Below are positions 47,120-56,284 of a DNA stretch of 64,000 nt, piece after piece. Numbering within the stretch: position 1 is the first letter of the stretch; every line of letters begins with the position of its first letter. The position numbers and the translations under genes were made by a program. This DNA comes from Butyrivibrio sp. AE2015 (lineage in GTDB: Bacteria > Bacillota > Clostridia > Lachnospirales > Lachnospiraceae): contig NZ_ATVR01000004.1 of the NCBI RefSeq assembly GCF_000420825.1, positions 1 to 64,000 of the forward strand, read 5' to 3'. The notes beneath the pieces were generated by a model, which was not told the DNA's origin, ran no database searches, and saw only the letters and a program-made list of their open reading frames with translations.

Positions 47120-47897
47120 AATATTAGTGGCAGACGATGAACCAATTGAACGACAGGTTATTAATAAGAAGATAAAAGCTTTTTTTCCGAATCTGGTTGA
47201 AGTTTTTGTGGCTGAGAATGGAATTGAGGCTGTGAAGAAATATACCGAGAATATGTGCAATATAGCTGTTCTTGACATTGAGATGCCTGGAATGAACGGA
47301 CTTGAAGCAGCAACGCAGATCAGAAACCTTGATAAAGACTGTAGCATTATCTTTCTCACGGCATTTGATGAATTCAGCTATGCCAAAAGAGCTATTGAAG
47401 TAAGGGCCCTGGATTATCTTTTAAAACCTGGTTCTGATGAGGAACTGATCAATATTTTGGAAGAGGCCTTCAGAATTTGCGATAGTAACAGCAAAGCCCC
47501 CAAAGCAGAGGTTTCTCAAAAGGATTCAGAATCAACGCCTTCCTTGGAATATAGCGAAGTTGATATACATAGCAATACTCTCATCAGGGATATTACCGGG
47601 TATATAGAAAGCCATTATATGGAAGACATAGCTCTTCAGGATATCGCAGGATATCTGAATTATTCCGACGTTTATTTCTGTAAACTTTTCAAACAGAACT
47701 TTGGTAAGAATTTTATTACTTACCTGAATGAGTTCAGAATGGCCCGGGCAAAAGATCTTTTGGCTGATCCAGGAATCAATATAAAAGATGTCGGATATAA
47801 GGCGGGATTTAGAGATCCCAACTATTTTACCAGGATATTTAAGCGGATGGTTGGGATGACACCAAGCGAGTATAGGAGCGGAGCTTTGGAAAAATGA
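47112..47897 (+). CDS. Response regulator, YesN type (receiver plus AraC HTH)
   Basis: 261 residues. The receiver domain has the acidic pair D8-D9, phospho-acceptor Asp55 (AVLDIEMPG), Thr83 and Lys105. A linker (110-150) leads to two AraC-type helix-turn-helix motifs (DIALQDIAGYLNYSDVYFCKLFKQ and IKDVGYKAGFRDPNYFTRIFK; core GFRDPNYFTRIFKR). It overlaps the kinase by eight bases and the next gene by four. Confidence 0.96.
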   Translation: MYRILVADDEPIERQVINKKIKAFFPNLVEVFVAENGIEAVKKYTENMCNIAVLDIEMPGMNGLEAATQIRNLDKDCSIIFLTAFDEFSYAKRAIEVRALDYLLKPGSDEELINILEEAFRICDSNSKAPKAEVSQKDSESTPSLEYSEVDIHSNTLIRDITGYIESHYMEDIALQDIAGYLNYSDVYFCKLFKQNFGKNFITYLNEFRMARAKDLLADPGINIKDVGYKAGFRDPNYFTRIFKRMVGMTPSEYRSGALEK

Positions 47898-48910
47898 CAA
47901 AGAGATGGATATATGGCCTAGTGCTGTCTGTTTTGGGAATCATAGCTGCTGTTGCAGGCTTAAGGCTATTGCTTGTGCTTAGCAGTGATCATATGAATAA
48001 AGAGCCGGAGTTTGTTCTTTTGTATGCGGAAAATCAGACTGAGGATTATCCCACTACCCTGGGGGCCTGGAAGTTTGCGGATCTTGTTTACGAGCGGACA
48101 GATGGAAGGATAAAAATACTTGTTAAGTATGATGCTGAACTTGGAAGTGAGATGCAGGTTATAGAGCAGATGAAGTTTGGAGGAATTGCATTTGCAAGAG
48201 TGTCTCTGTCACAGCTTGCTGAGTTTGCTCCGGCGCTTAATGCTCTGCAACTTCCTTACTTGTACAGCGACTCGCAACATATGTGGAGAGTCCTGGATGG
48301 AAGTATCGGCGATGAATTCCTTAATAGCGTTGAACCTCGGGGAATTGTCGGGTTATCCTGGTATGATGCTGGGGCAAGGAATTTCTATAGTACAACTCCT
48401 ATAAGAAAGCTGGAAGATCTTCAGAATATGAATATAAGAGTGCAGGAGTCAGATATGATGGCTGATATGGTTTCAGCTCTGGGCGGCAATCCTGTAAAGA
48501 TAGTTTATTCTGATGTGTATTCGGCTTTTGAACAGAAAATAGTGGATTGCGCAGAAAACAACTGGCCTTCCTTTGAGGCAATGAAGCATTATGATGTGGC
48601 AAGGTATTATACATTGGATGAACATACACGAGTGCCGGAACTACAGATATGTTCAAAGGTTATCTGGGACAAGATAGATGAAAGAGACAGAGATATAATC
48701 CGTGACTGTGCGAAAGCGTCAGCAATTTATGAAAGACAGCTCTGGCAGGAAAGAGAAAAGTCATCAAGGGAAGTTGCTGAAAAAAGAGGGGTCACAGTGA
48801 TAGAACTTTCGGCAAACGAAAAAATAAGATTCAGGGAAGCTGTTTCTTCGGTATATGAAAAATATGGCGGAGATCAGATGGATATCATTAAGAGAATAAT
48901 GGAGTACTAA
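47894..48910 (+). CDS. Membrane-anchored TRAP-type binding protein (probable sensor subunit)
   Basis: 338 residues. DctP family by ADLVYERTDGRIKILVKYD, EDLQNMNIRVQESDMMADMV (Arg at the ligand-carboxylate position) and KIVDCAENNWPS. The N-terminal helix (about 5-28) has no lipobox Cys and no clear cleavage site, so it is likely anchored. It overlaps the response regulator gene and lies apart from dctQM, suggesting that it presents ligand to the kinase. That role is inference. Confidence 0.88.
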   Translation: MTKRWIYGLVLSVLGIIAAVAGLRLLLVLSSDHMNKEPEFVLLYAENQTEDYPTTLGAWKFADLVYERTDGRIKILVKYDAELGSEMQVIEQMKFGGIAFARVSLSQLAEFAPALNALQLPYLYSDSQHMWRVLDGSIGDEFLNSVEPRGIVGLSWYDAGARNFYSTTPIRKLEDLQNMNIRVQESDMMADMVSALGGNPVKIVYSDVYSAFEQKIVDCAENNWPSFEAMKHYDVARYYTLDEHTRVPELQICSKVIWDKIDERDRDIIRDCAKASAIYERQLWQEREKSSREVAEKRGVTVIELSANEKIRFREAVSSVYEKYGGDQMDIIKRIMEY

Positions 48911-48937
48911 AAAAGGGAGGTTTGATCCTCCCTTTTT
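48910..48937 (+). terminator. Terminator after the two-component/binding-protein operon
   Basis: AAAAAGGGAGG / CCTCCCTTTTT stem (48910-48920, 48927-48937) with TTTGAT loop. Its flanking A- and T-runs let it serve the convergent reductase gene as well. Confidence 0.92.
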
Positions 48938-48940
48938 GAA

Positions 48941-49930
48941 TTATATTGAATATTTATCTATTTCTTTTAACTCATCTTCTGTAAATGTGGTGTTCTCGAT
49001 GGCTTTTATATTATCAAGAATCTGAGAAGATCTGGATGCGCCGATGATTACGGAAGTTATATAGTCATCCTTAAGGTTCCATGCAAGCGCCATTTCAGCA
49101 AGTGTCTGACCACGCCTTTTGGCAATTTCATTTAAAGCCTTTATATTGGCGAGCTTTTCTTCTGTGAGCTGACCTTCCTTAAGGAAACGGCCATCAGTGC
49201 GGATTCTGCTGTCCTCTGGAATACCATTTAGATATCTGTCTGTTAAAAGACCCTGCGCAAGAGGAGAGAAGCAGATGATTCCGGTTCCCACTTCCCTGGA
49301 CTTTTCTTTCAGACCGTTTTTCTCAATTGTTCTGTCAAAAATATTGTAGCGGTTCTGATTGATGATGAATGGAACATGAAGCTCTTTTAATATAGCGTGA
49401 GCTCTTTCAAGAGTAGGTCCATCATAATTGGAAATACCAACATAAAGAGCCTTGCCGCTTCTTACAATCTGGGCAAGAGCCTCCATTGTCTCTTCTAAAG
49501 GTGTCTCGGGATCCATTCTGTGATGGTAAAAGATATCCACATATTCAAGTCCCATTCTCTTAAGTGACTGGTCAAGGCTTGCAATAAGATACTTGCGGCT
49601 GCCCCAGTCACCATAAGGGCCTGGCCACATATAGTATCCGGCTTTTGTTGAGATGACCATTTCATCTCTATAGCTCTTAAAGTTTTCTTTAAGTATTTTA
49701 CCGAAGTTTTGCTCAGCAGCTCCGTCTGCCGGTCCATAGTTATTGGCAAGATCAAAATGTGTGATGCCGTTGTCAAATGCGGTCTTACACATGTCCACCA
49801 TGTTGTTGTAATCGGAGTTATCACCGAAGTTGTGCCATAGTCCAAGAGATACGGCAGGAAGCTTCAGACCGCTTTTTCCACAACGATTGTATGTCATGCT
49901 TTCGTAACGAGTAGTATTTGCAGTGTACAT
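48941..49930 (-). CDS. Aldo/keto reductase (YghZ-like)
   Basis: 329 residues from the ATG at 49930, which has AGGGAGGG upstream; a longer frame exists but lacks such a site. It starts YTANTTRYESMTYNRCGKSG, like L-glyceraldehyde 3-phosphate reductases. Catalytic tetrad: Asp and Tyr in FDLANNYGPADG, Lys in VISTKAGYY, His in DIFYHHRMD. The C-terminal IIGASRSSQI motif binds NADPH. It reduces an aldehyde; the physiological substrate is not shown by the sequence. Confidence 0.93.
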   Translation of the reverse strand: MYTANTTRYESMTYNRCGKSGLKLPAVSLGLWHNFGDNSDYNNMVDMCKTAFDNGITHFDLANNYGPADGAAEQNFGKILKENFKSYRDEMVISTKAGYYMWPGPYGDWGSRKYLIASLDQSLKRMGLEYVDIFYHHRMDPETPLEETMEALAQIVRSGKALYVGISNYDGPTLERAHAILKELHVPFIINQNRYNIFDRTIEKNGLKEKSREVGTGIICFSPLAQGLLTDRYLNGIPEDSRIRTDGRFLKEGQLTEEKLANIKALNEIAKRRGQTLAEMALAWNLKDDYITSVIIGASRSSQILDNIKAIENTTFTEDELKEIDKYSI

Positions 49931-50063
49931 ATAACCCTCCCTAGATAAAACTTTGTTATAGTTTAATACATTTTTAGGAAAAAAGCACAGAAAAAAAGCG
50001 CGATTTCTGTTAAAAAACAATCATATTTTTTAGTGAAAAATTAATGCACATAATGTGACATCA

Positions 50064-50072
50064 TGCTATAAT
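50064..50072 (+). promoter_or_regulatory. Extended -10 promoter of the uracil permease gene
   Basis: TG-C-TATAAT (50064-50072), a consensus extended -10, 50 bases before the ATG. The 191-bp gap from 49931 holds the divergent reductase and permease control regions; no pyrimidine attenuator is evident. Confidence 0.6.
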
Positions 50073-50121
50073 TCACTTTGGTAAAAAACAACCTTTCAGG
50101 TTAATAAAACGGAGGAGAAAA

Positions 50122-51504
50122 ATGGGAGAAAAACGACAGGCTATCTATGATGCCACGACTCTGGGGAAACCCAAAATGGCGCTCTTGGGATTGCAGCATA
50201 TGTTTGCAATGTTTGGGGCGACGATCTTAGTTCCAATTTTAGTTAATGGTTATTTTAATGGGGAAGGACTTTCCGTTCAGGTCACACTTTTCTTTGCAGG
50301 TATTGGTACACTTCTTTTTCATCTTTTTTCTAAATTCAAGGTTCCCGCATTTCTGGGATCATCATTCGCATTCCTTGGTGGCTTTGCTACCGTAGCTAAT
50401 TTAAATTCAGGTAAGTACGCTGATATGACATATGGAGAAAAACTTCCTTATGCTTGCGGTGGTATTGTTGTTGCAGGACTTCTTTATCTTATCCTTGCAG
50501 TAGTCATAAAGCTTGTAGGAGTAAAGAAGGTTATGCATTTCCTTCCTCCTGTAGTAACAGGACCTATTATTATCTGCATTGGTCTTTCACTTGCACCATC
50601 TGCTGTTTCTAATGCTTCAGCGAACTGGTTCCTTGCTCTTGTAGCACTTTCAGTAGTTGTTATCTTTAATATCTGGGGCAAAGGAATGTTCAAGATCATT
50701 CCTATCCTTATGGGAGTAGTTATTTCATACTGTGTTGCCCTTATTATGAATGCGATAGGCTTTACAAATGCAGATGGCAGTGCAATCCTTGATTTTGCGC
50801 CTGTTGCTGCAGCTAATTGGGTTGGACTTCCTCCTTTCCAGTTCGCAAAATTTGATCTTACAGCGATTCTTGTTATGGCTCCTATAGCAATTGCAACTAT
50901 GATGGAGCATGTTGGTGATATCTCAGCTATTTCAGCTACTACAGACAAAAACTTTATCGAAGATCCGGGTCTTCACAGAACACTCTTTGGAGATGGACTT
51001 GCAACAGCAGTTGCAGGACTTTTCGGAGGACCTGCAAATACAACTTACGGAGAGAACACCGGTGTTCTTGAGCTCTCTAAGGTATATGATCCAAAGGTTG
51101 TTGAAATCGCAGCTGTATATGCTATCGTAGTAAGCTTCATTCCTAAGATTTCAGACATCATTGGCACAATGCCAACAGCTATCATCGGTGGTATAAGCTT
51201 CATATTATATGGAATGATCTCAGCAATTGGTGTTAGAAATGTAGTAGAGAACAATGTTGATTTCACAAAATCAAGAAATCTTATTGTTGCAGCAGTTATC
51301 CTTGTATCAGGACTTGGATTCTCTGATGGTATTACATTTACAATTGGAAATACTCCTGTAACTCTTACATCTCTTGCTATAGCAGCTCTTCTTGGAATCG
51401 TGCTTAATGCAGTATTACCTGGAAATGATTATGACTTCGGTGTTAATCATAAGGGCGACATCAATAGGGGCGTAAGCTTCAATAATCACGAAGAAGCAGG
51501 CTGA
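50122..51504 (+). CDS. Uracil/xanthine permease (NCS2 family, UraA-like)
   Basis: 460 residues, about 14 helices. LGLQHMFAMFGATILVPIL, KVPAFLGSSFAFLG, MEHVGDISAISATT and GLFGGPANTTYGENTG are the NCS2 signatures; the MEHVGD and GPANTTYGEN segments are those of uracil-type rather than xanthine-type transporters. It imports a nucleobase by proton symport. GGAGGAG is upstream. It has its own promoter and terminator. Confidence 0.95.
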   Translation: MGEKRQAIYDATTLGKPKMALLGLQHMFAMFGATILVPILVNGYFNGEGLSVQVTLFFAGIGTLLFHLFSKFKVPAFLGSSFAFLGGFATVANLNSGKYADMTYGEKLPYACGGIVVAGLLYLILAVVIKLVGVKKVMHFLPPVVTGPIIICIGLSLAPSAVSNASANWFLALVALSVVVIFNIWGKGMFKIIPILMGVVISYCVALIMNAIGFTNADGSAILDFAPVAAANWVGLPPFQFAKFDLTAILVMAPIAIATMMEHVGDISAISATTDKNFIEDPGLHRTLFGDGLATAVAGLFGGPANTTYGENTGVLELSKVYDPKVVEIAAVYAIVVSFIPKISDIIGTMPTAIIGGISFILYGMISAIGVRNVVENNVDFTKSRNLIVAAVILVSGLGFSDGITFTIGNTPVTLTSLAIAALLGIVLNAVLPGNDYDFGVNHKGDINRGVSFNNHEEAG

Positions 51505-51521
51505 TAAACGTGTAATATCCT

Positions 51522-51568
51522 ACCAGGATTTCGGTAAAAGATTTTATCGAAATCCTGGTATTTTTTTT
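51522..51568 (+). terminator. Terminator after the uracil permease gene
   Basis: Stem ACCAGGATTTCG / CGAAATCCTGGT (51522-51533, 51548-51559), with inner GTAAAA/TTTTAT pairs, then A and eight T residues. It separates the accessory block from the alpha operon. Confidence 0.95.
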
Positions 51569-51579
51569 GTAAAAACCTG

Positions 51580-51608
51580 TTGATTATTGATTTGATATAT
51601 GCTATGAT
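51580..51608 (+). promoter_or_regulatory. Promoter of the alpha operon
   Basis: TTGATT (51580-51585), 17-bp spacer, TATGAT (51603-51608), followed by an AAAAGGG/CCCTTTT hairpin in the leader, 82 bases before rpmJ. The alpha operon thus has its own promoter after the inserted block. Confidence 0.6.
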
Positions 51609-51689
51609 GTTAAATGGTCTTTTTAGGAAAAGGGATATTTGTGCCCTTTTTCAGGCATTATTCTGTTACCATGCAGGAAAGGAGAAACA

Positions 51690-51803
51690 ATGAAAGTTAG
51701 GTCTTCTGTTAAGCCTATGTGCGAAAAGTGCAAGGTTATTAAGAGAAAGGGCGTTATCAGAGTAATCTGTGACAACCCTAAGCACAAACAGAGACAGGGT
51801 TAA
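51690..51803 (+). CDS. rpmJ: Ribosomal protein L36
   Basis: 37 residues: [20 protein letters not shown] then [17 protein letters not shown]. The zinc ligands are Cys11, Cys14, Cys27 and His32, the zinc-binding form. GGAAAGGAG precedes the ATG. It is normally the gene directly after infA; here it opens a separate operon. Confidence 0.98.
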   Translation: MKVRSSVKPMCEKCKVIKRKGVIRVICDNPKHKQRQG

Positions 51804-51991
51804 TTCGAGCCGTTTCGGATTACTTTTTGATACCAATAATGAATTGAGTATTGGAAAGATCGGATTAAGTACTGTCCGATTGGGCGTTAGATGCCCCAAT
51901 CAAACAAGTAACAGCTCTGGCAAAAGTCTGGAGCAAGAGGAGTAAAGCTTCTCATTAAACTATTATTTATTTGTTAAATGGAGGAATTAAA
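51804..51991 (+). other. Spacer between rpmJ and rpsM with alternative hairpins
   Basis: 188 non-coding bases. ATCGGA/TCCGAT (51859-51864, 51875-51880) and GATTGGG/CCCAATC (51878-51884, 51895-51901) share bases 51878-51880, so the two stems exclude each other. A third small stem GCTC...GAGC follows. In E. coli the S4-binding alpha-operon leader lies at this position ahead of rpsM; equivalence here is only a suggestion. Confidence 0.45.
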
Positions 51992-52360
51992 ATGGCTCGT
52001 ATTGCAGGTGTAGATTTACCTAGAGATAAGCGAGTAGAGATCGGTTTGACATACATCTACGGTATCGGTAGAACAAGCTCAAACAAGATTCTTGAAGCAG
52101 CAAAAGTAAATCCGGACACACGTGTTCGCGATCTTACAGACGAAGAAGTAAAGAGAATTGCCGAGATCATCGGTAACGACTACGAAGTAGAGGGTGACCT
52201 TAGAAGAGAAGTTGCTATGAACATCAAGAGACTCACTGAGATCGGATGCTTCAGAGGAATGCGTCACAGAAGAGGACTTCCTTGCCGTGGTCAGAGAACT
52301 AAGACAAATGCAAGAACAAGAAAAGGACCAAAGAGAACAATCGCTAATAAGAAGAAGTAA
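51992..52360 (+). CDS. rpsM: Ribosomal protein S13
   Basis: 122 residues from the ATG at 51992 ([14 protein letters not shown]), with TGGAGG upstream. Helix-two-turn-helix part [14 protein letters not shown] and the tail [18 protein letters not shown] are typical. It is a 30S head protein contacting P-site tRNA. Confidence 0.99.
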   Translation: MARIAGVDLPRDKRVEIGLTYIYGIGRTSSNKILEAAKVNPDTRVRDLTDEEVKRIAEIIGNDYEVEGDLRREVAMNIKRLTEIGCFRGMRHRRGLPCRGQRTKTNARTRKGPKRTIANKKK

Positions 52361-52460
52361 TTCTTTCCAGAGGCTATTGGGACCAGTTGAATTTGTGCAT
52401 GGCGAATTCATAAGTAACATTATAACTAGTATTTATAGGAAGAAAGTAGGTTAGTTTAAA

Positions 52461-52871
52461 ATGGCAAATCAGAAATCAGCTACAGCTGCAAAGAAGGCAG
52501 CTGCAAAAAAGCGTGTCAAGAAAAACGTTGAACACGGACAGGCACATATCCAGTCATCTTTCAATAACACAATCGTTACATTGACAGATGCTGCAGGAAA
52601 CGCTCTTAGCTGGGCAAGTGCCGGCGGTCTGGGATTTAAGGGTTCAAGGAAATCTACTCCTTATGCTGCACAGGTAGCTGCAGAGACAGCAACTAAGGCT
52701 GCACTTGTACATGGCCTTAAGACTGTTGATGTATTCGTTAAGGGACCAGGATCAGGAAGAGAAGCTGCTATCAGAGCTCTTGCTGCAAGCGGTCTTACAG
52801 TTACATCTATCACAGACGTAACACCTGTACCACATAACGGATGCCGCCCACCTAAGCGTCGTAGAGTATAA
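52461..52871 (+). CDS. rpsK: Ribosomal protein S11
   Basis: 136 residues with a Lys/Ala-rich N-terminus. [22 protein letters not shown] and [15 protein letters not shown] are diagnostic. It forms the platform near the E site. A 100-base spacer separates it from rpsM. Confidence 0.99.
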   Translation: MANQKSATAAKKAAAKKRVKKNVEHGQAHIQSSFNNTIVTLTDAAGNALSWASAGGLGFKGSRKSTPYAAQVAAETATKAALVHGLKTVDVFVKGPGSGREAAIRALAASGLTVTSITDVTPVPHNGCRPPKRRRV

Positions 52872-53011
52872 TCGCTGGTCTAAGATCACGATTATAAGCA
52901 GTTATTTGTGCATATATAAATGTAAACAATAACTCGTTGGACGAAGGTGCTTAACACTGTAAACAACATCAGAATGTGAAAACAATCTGAGAATAAGAAA
53001 GGAGCCAAAAA
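52872..53011 (+). other. Spacer between rpsK and rpsD
   Basis: 140 AT-rich non-coding bases ending in AAAGGAG. Small inverted repeats (TTAAC...GTTTA type) are weak. In B. subtilis the rpsD leader is where S4 represses itself; no such fold can be confirmed by eye. Confidence 0.3.
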
Positions 53012-53605
53012 ATGGCAGTAAACAGAGTTCCCGTATTAAAGAGATGCAGATCACTTGATTTGGATCCAACATTCCTTGGATATGACAAGAAGTCCAAGAG
53101 AACATCAGCTAGAGCTGGTAAGAAAATGAGTGAGTATGGACTTCAGCTCCGTGAGAAGCAGAAGGCTAAGTTTATCTATGGCGTTCTTGAGAAGCCTTTC
53201 AGAAATTATTATGTTCGTGCTGATAGAATGAAGGGTCAGACAGGTTCAAACCTTATGACAATTCTTGAGAGCAGACTTGACAACGTAATCTTCAGAATGG
53301 GATTCGCTAGAACAAGAAGAGAAGCTAGACAGGTTGTTCTTCATAAGTTCATCACAGTTAATGGAAAGATGATCAACATCCCTTCATATCTTATCAAGGC
53401 TGGCGATGTAATCGAAGTTAAAGAAGCAGCTAAGAATATCCAGAGATTCAAGGATATTTCAGAGATCACAGCAGGAAGACTTGTTCCTGAATGGCTTGAT
53501 GTTAACAAGGAAGGCCTTAAGGGTACAGTTAAAGAACTTCCTTCAAGAGAAGTTATTGATGTACCAGTTGACGAAATGCTTATCGTCGAGTTGTACTCAA
53601 AATAA
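53012..53605 (+). CDS. rpsD: Ribosomal protein S4
   Basis: 197 residues. It begins MAVNRVPVLKRCRSLDLDP; a four-cysteine N-terminal zinc motif is absent, so this is the zinc-free form. The S4 domain is SRLDNVIFRMGFARTRREARQ (core RLDNVIFRMGFA). S4 nucleates 30S assembly. Confidence 0.98.
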   Translation: MAVNRVPVLKRCRSLDLDPTFLGYDKKSKRTSARAGKKMSEYGLQLREKQKAKFIYGVLEKPFRNYYVRADRMKGQTGSNLMTILESRLDNVIFRMGFARTRREARQVVLHKFITVNGKMINIPSYLIKAGDVIEVKEAAKNIQRFKDISEITAGRLVPEWLDVNKEGLKGTVKELPSREVIDVPVDEMLIVELYSK

Positions 53606-53650
53606 TGATATAATTAACTTGTTAACAAACCACTTAAGGAGGGTATATCA

Positions 53651-54607
53651 GTGTTTGATTTTGAAAGACCAAATATTGAAGTTGCTGAAATCTCAGATGA
53701 TAAGAAGTATGGTAAATTCGTAGTAGAGCCTCTTGAGAGAGGATACGGTATTACACTGGGCAATTCCCTTCGCAGGATTATGCTCTCTTCATTACCTGGA
53801 GCAGCAGTGAGCCAGGTTAAGATTGAAGGCGTTCTGCATGAGTTCAGTTCTATTCCTGGTGTTAAGGAAGATGTAACTGAGATCATTATGAATATCAAGA
53901 ATCTTTCAATTAAGAATTCTTCTGACACAAACGAACCAAAGACTGCTTACATAGAGTTCAATGGTGAAGGTGTTGTGAAAGCTTCTGATATTCAGGTAGA
54001 TCAGGATATCGAGATCATGAATCCTGATCAGGTAATCGCTACACTTTCCGGAAAAGATGCTAAGCTTTACATGGAGCTTACTATCACAAAGGGAAGAGGT
54101 TATGTAAGCTCAGACAAGAATAAGACTGGCGATCTTCCAATCGGAGTTATCGCTATCGATTCTATCTACACACCTGTAGAGAGAGTAAACGTAACTGTTG
54201 AGAATACTCGTGTAGGTCAGGTTACTGATTTTGATAAGCTTACACTTGATGTTCACACTGATGGAACACTTGCTCCAGACGAGGCTGTAAGCCTTGCTGC
54301 AAAGGTTCTTTCAGAGCATCTTAGCCTCTTCATCGATCTTTCAGAGAATGCCAAGACTGCAGAAGTTATGGTAGAGAAGGAAGATGATGAGAAGGGTAAG
54401 GTTCTTGAGATGTCAATTGATGAACTTGAGCTTTCAGTTCGTTCATTCAACTGCCTCAAGAGAGCTGGAATCAATACAGTTCAGGAACTTGCTAACAAGA
54501 CTCCTGATGATATGATGAAGGTTCGTAATCTTGGCCGTAAGTCACTTGAGGAAGTTCTTGCAAAGCTTGACGAGCTTGGACTTTCACTGAGAGCAGATGG
54601 CGAATAA
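53651..54607 (+). CDS. rpoA: RNA polymerase alpha subunit
   Basis: 318 residues with a GTG start behind AGGAGGGTATATCA. The assembly domain includes [22 protein letters not shown]; the C-terminal domain has [19 protein letters not shown] and [10 protein letters not shown], which bind UP elements and activators. It lies between rpsD and rplQ, as in other bacteria. Confidence 0.99.
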   Translation: MFDFERPNIEVAEISDDKKYGKFVVEPLERGYGITLGNSLRRIMLSSLPGAAVSQVKIEGVLHEFSSIPGVKEDVTEIIMNIKNLSIKNSSDTNEPKTAYIEFNGEGVVKASDIQVDQDIEIMNPDQVIATLSGKDAKLYMELTITKGRGYVSSDKNKTGDLPIGVIAIDSIYTPVERVNVTVENTRVGQVTDFDKLTLDVHTDGTLAPDEAVSLAAKVLSEHLSLFIDLSENAKTAEVMVEKEDDEKGKVLEMSIDELELSVRSFNCLKRAGINTVQELANKTPDDMMKVRNLGRKSLEEVLAKLDELGLSLRADGE

Positions 54608-54769
54608 TTACTAATATCATTCAAATGAATATCCGGATCAGGTAAAGCCGATGTGTACTGATCCGGGTTCTCATATGTAACATTTACAGCATCTGGAAAG
54701 TAAGACCGATGGGCATTTCCTCATGTTAACTGGCAGGGGAATCCTGCAGATGAGAAAGGAATTAAAACA
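54608..54769 (+). other. Spacer between rpoA and rplQ with two hairpins
   Basis: 162 non-coding bases. CCGGATCAG (54633-54641) pairs perfectly with CTGATCCGG (54658-54666), and GCAGG (54733-54737) with CCTGC (54743-54747) just before the ribosome site. No poly-U follows either stem. Confidence 0.5.
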
Positions 54770-55306
54770 ATGGCAATGTACAGAAAGCTTGGAAAAGCAA
54801 CAAAACCTAGAAGAGCACTTCTTCGTAACCAGGTAACAGCACTTCTTTACAATGGTAAGATCATTACTACAGAAGCAAGAGCAAAAGAAATCAAGAAGAT
54901 CGTAGAACCTATGATCACTCTTGCAGCTAAAGAGAAGGACAACTTCGAGACACTTACAGTTGACTGCAAAGTTCCTGAGAAGGACAAAGACGGCAGAAGA
55001 GTAAAAGAAGTTGTTGATGGCAAGAAGGTTACAAAGTATACAACAGTTAAGAAGGAAATCAAGAAAGATATGCCTTCACGTATGCACGCAAGAAGACAGC
55101 TTCTCAAGACTCTTTATCCTGTAGTTGAAGTTCCACAGGAGAACAAGGGAAGAAAGAGAAACACAAAGGAAATCGATCTTGTAGCAAAACTTTTCGATGA
55201 GTATGGTCCTAAGTATGCAGACCGTAAGGGTGGATACACAAGAATCATCAAGATTGGTCAGAGAAAAGGCGATGCAGCAATGATGGTTGTTCTTGAGTTA
55301 GTATAA
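54770..55306 (+). CDS. rplQ: Ribosomal protein L17, long form
   Basis: 178 residues, about 50 more than E. coli or B. subtilis L17. The conserved core is [20 protein letters not shown]...[14 protein letters not shown] and the end [23 protein letters not shown] (core RKGDAAMM). Between them lies a Lys/Glu/Asp-rich insertion (about 62-135). Such extended L17 proteins occur in clostridia. It lies at the tunnel exit, so the insertion should be surface-exposed. Confidence 0.97.
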   Translation: MAMYRKLGKATKPRRALLRNQVTALLYNGKIITTEARAKEIKKIVEPMITLAAKEKDNFETLTVDCKVPEKDKDGRRVKEVVDGKKVTKYTTVKKEIKKDMPSRMHARRQLLKTLYPVVEVPQENKGRKRNTKEIDLVAKLFDEYGPKYADRKGGYTRIIKIGQRKGDAAMMVVLELV

Positions 55307-55319
55307 TTCAGAGCTTTTT

Positions 55320-55350
55320 AAAAGGGATTAGCATTTTGCTAATCCCTTTT
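55320..55350 (+). terminator. Terminator of the alpha operon
   Basis: Perfect stem AAAAGGGATTAGCA / TGCTAATCCCTTTT (55320-55333, 55337-55350), TTT loop, T-rich arm. Confidence 0.93.
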
Positions 55351-55404
55351 ATATTGCTTATGGCTACGCCATGCGTTCCACTCGAAATTTTTATTGCGCA
55401 TGGC

Positions 55405-56253
55405 TCATTTTGAACGCTCAAAGTGCTGATAATCTTTTACTGAATTCCAATTGCCGCCCCATGTAAAACCATGCTCTTTAAAAAGTTTATAGGCAAGGTC
55501 ATTTTCATCAATCTTATATGGAAAACTGGAACTTCTGTCTGCAAAGGCTTCACTTCCTTTGGGTGAGATATTTATAGAACCGTCTTTGTTGTATGTAATA
55601 TAAGGGTTGTAAAATGGGTTTAGATCAATAGCGAGCCCTTTTGCGTGATTTGAAAGTCTTGTTGTGCCCTCAACGACGCGGTAATTGAAACAGGAAGTGT
55701 TGTTGGCAAGCATTGATGCTGTATCATCTCCGTTATACTCGTCAATGAGCTTAATGCTCTCAATCTGGTAACCGTTTTGATATAATTCGCAGAATATTTC
55801 CAATAAATCCTCTGCTATGGTCTTGTTACAGATTATCTCACCTGTCTGCGTATCACCGTTAAAGTCATTGTATAAGAGGCTGAGATACATGAGATCATCT
55901 AATGGTACTGAACAGTCTACAGGATAAGAAATCCCGGAAATTCTTTGGAAAATCTCATTTGAAATTGGTTCGTAGTAGAAACCATCCTTATATACAAATC
56001 TGTCTGCGGAGTCATCTGACAGAGCCTGCGTATCTTCCTGCGATGATGCTAAAGATGCTTCCTTATTAGAATTTTTAGAAGAAATGACTGAGTCCGCATC
56101 TGATGAAGCTACTGCGGAAACTTCAGGCAATTTATCATTTTTTTGTGCATATTCTTCCAAAGTTTCACCTCCGGCAAGGATTCGCGCAGCAATTGCGCAG
56201 AATATAATTACGCCGCCTAAAAAAGCAAAATCTTTTAAATATTTCTTGTTCAT
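55405..56253 (-). CDS. M15-family peptidase (VanY/endolysin type), membrane-anchored
   Basis: 282 residues from the ATG at 56253, which gives a proper signal-anchor helix (about 8-24) and has GCGAGG upstream; the much longer open frame runs through the divergent ecfA1 gene and is rejected. A Ser/Asp-rich linker (45-85) leads to the catalytic domain with metal ligands His203 and Asp210 (SNHAKGLAID) and His277 (DYQHFER), plus GFTWGGNW. It should cleave cell-wall peptides. It is the only minus-strand gene in the ribosomal region. Confidence 0.88.
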   Translation of the reverse strand: MNKKYLKDFAFLGGVIIFCAIAARILAGGETLEEYAQKNDKLPEVSAVASSDADSVISSKNSNKEASLASSQEDTQALSDDSADRFVYKDGFYYEPISNEIFQRISGISYPVDCSVPLDDLMYLSLLYNDFNGDTQTGEIICNKTIAEDLLEIFCELYQNGYQIESIKLIDEYNGDDTASMLANNTSCFNYRVVEGTTRLSNHAKGLAIDLNPFYNPYITYNKDGSINISPKGSEAFADRSSSFPYKIDENDLAYKLFKEHGFTWGGNWNSVKDYQHFERSK

Positions 56254-56284
56254 TTGAATAAACCTCGCATATAATACATAAATG

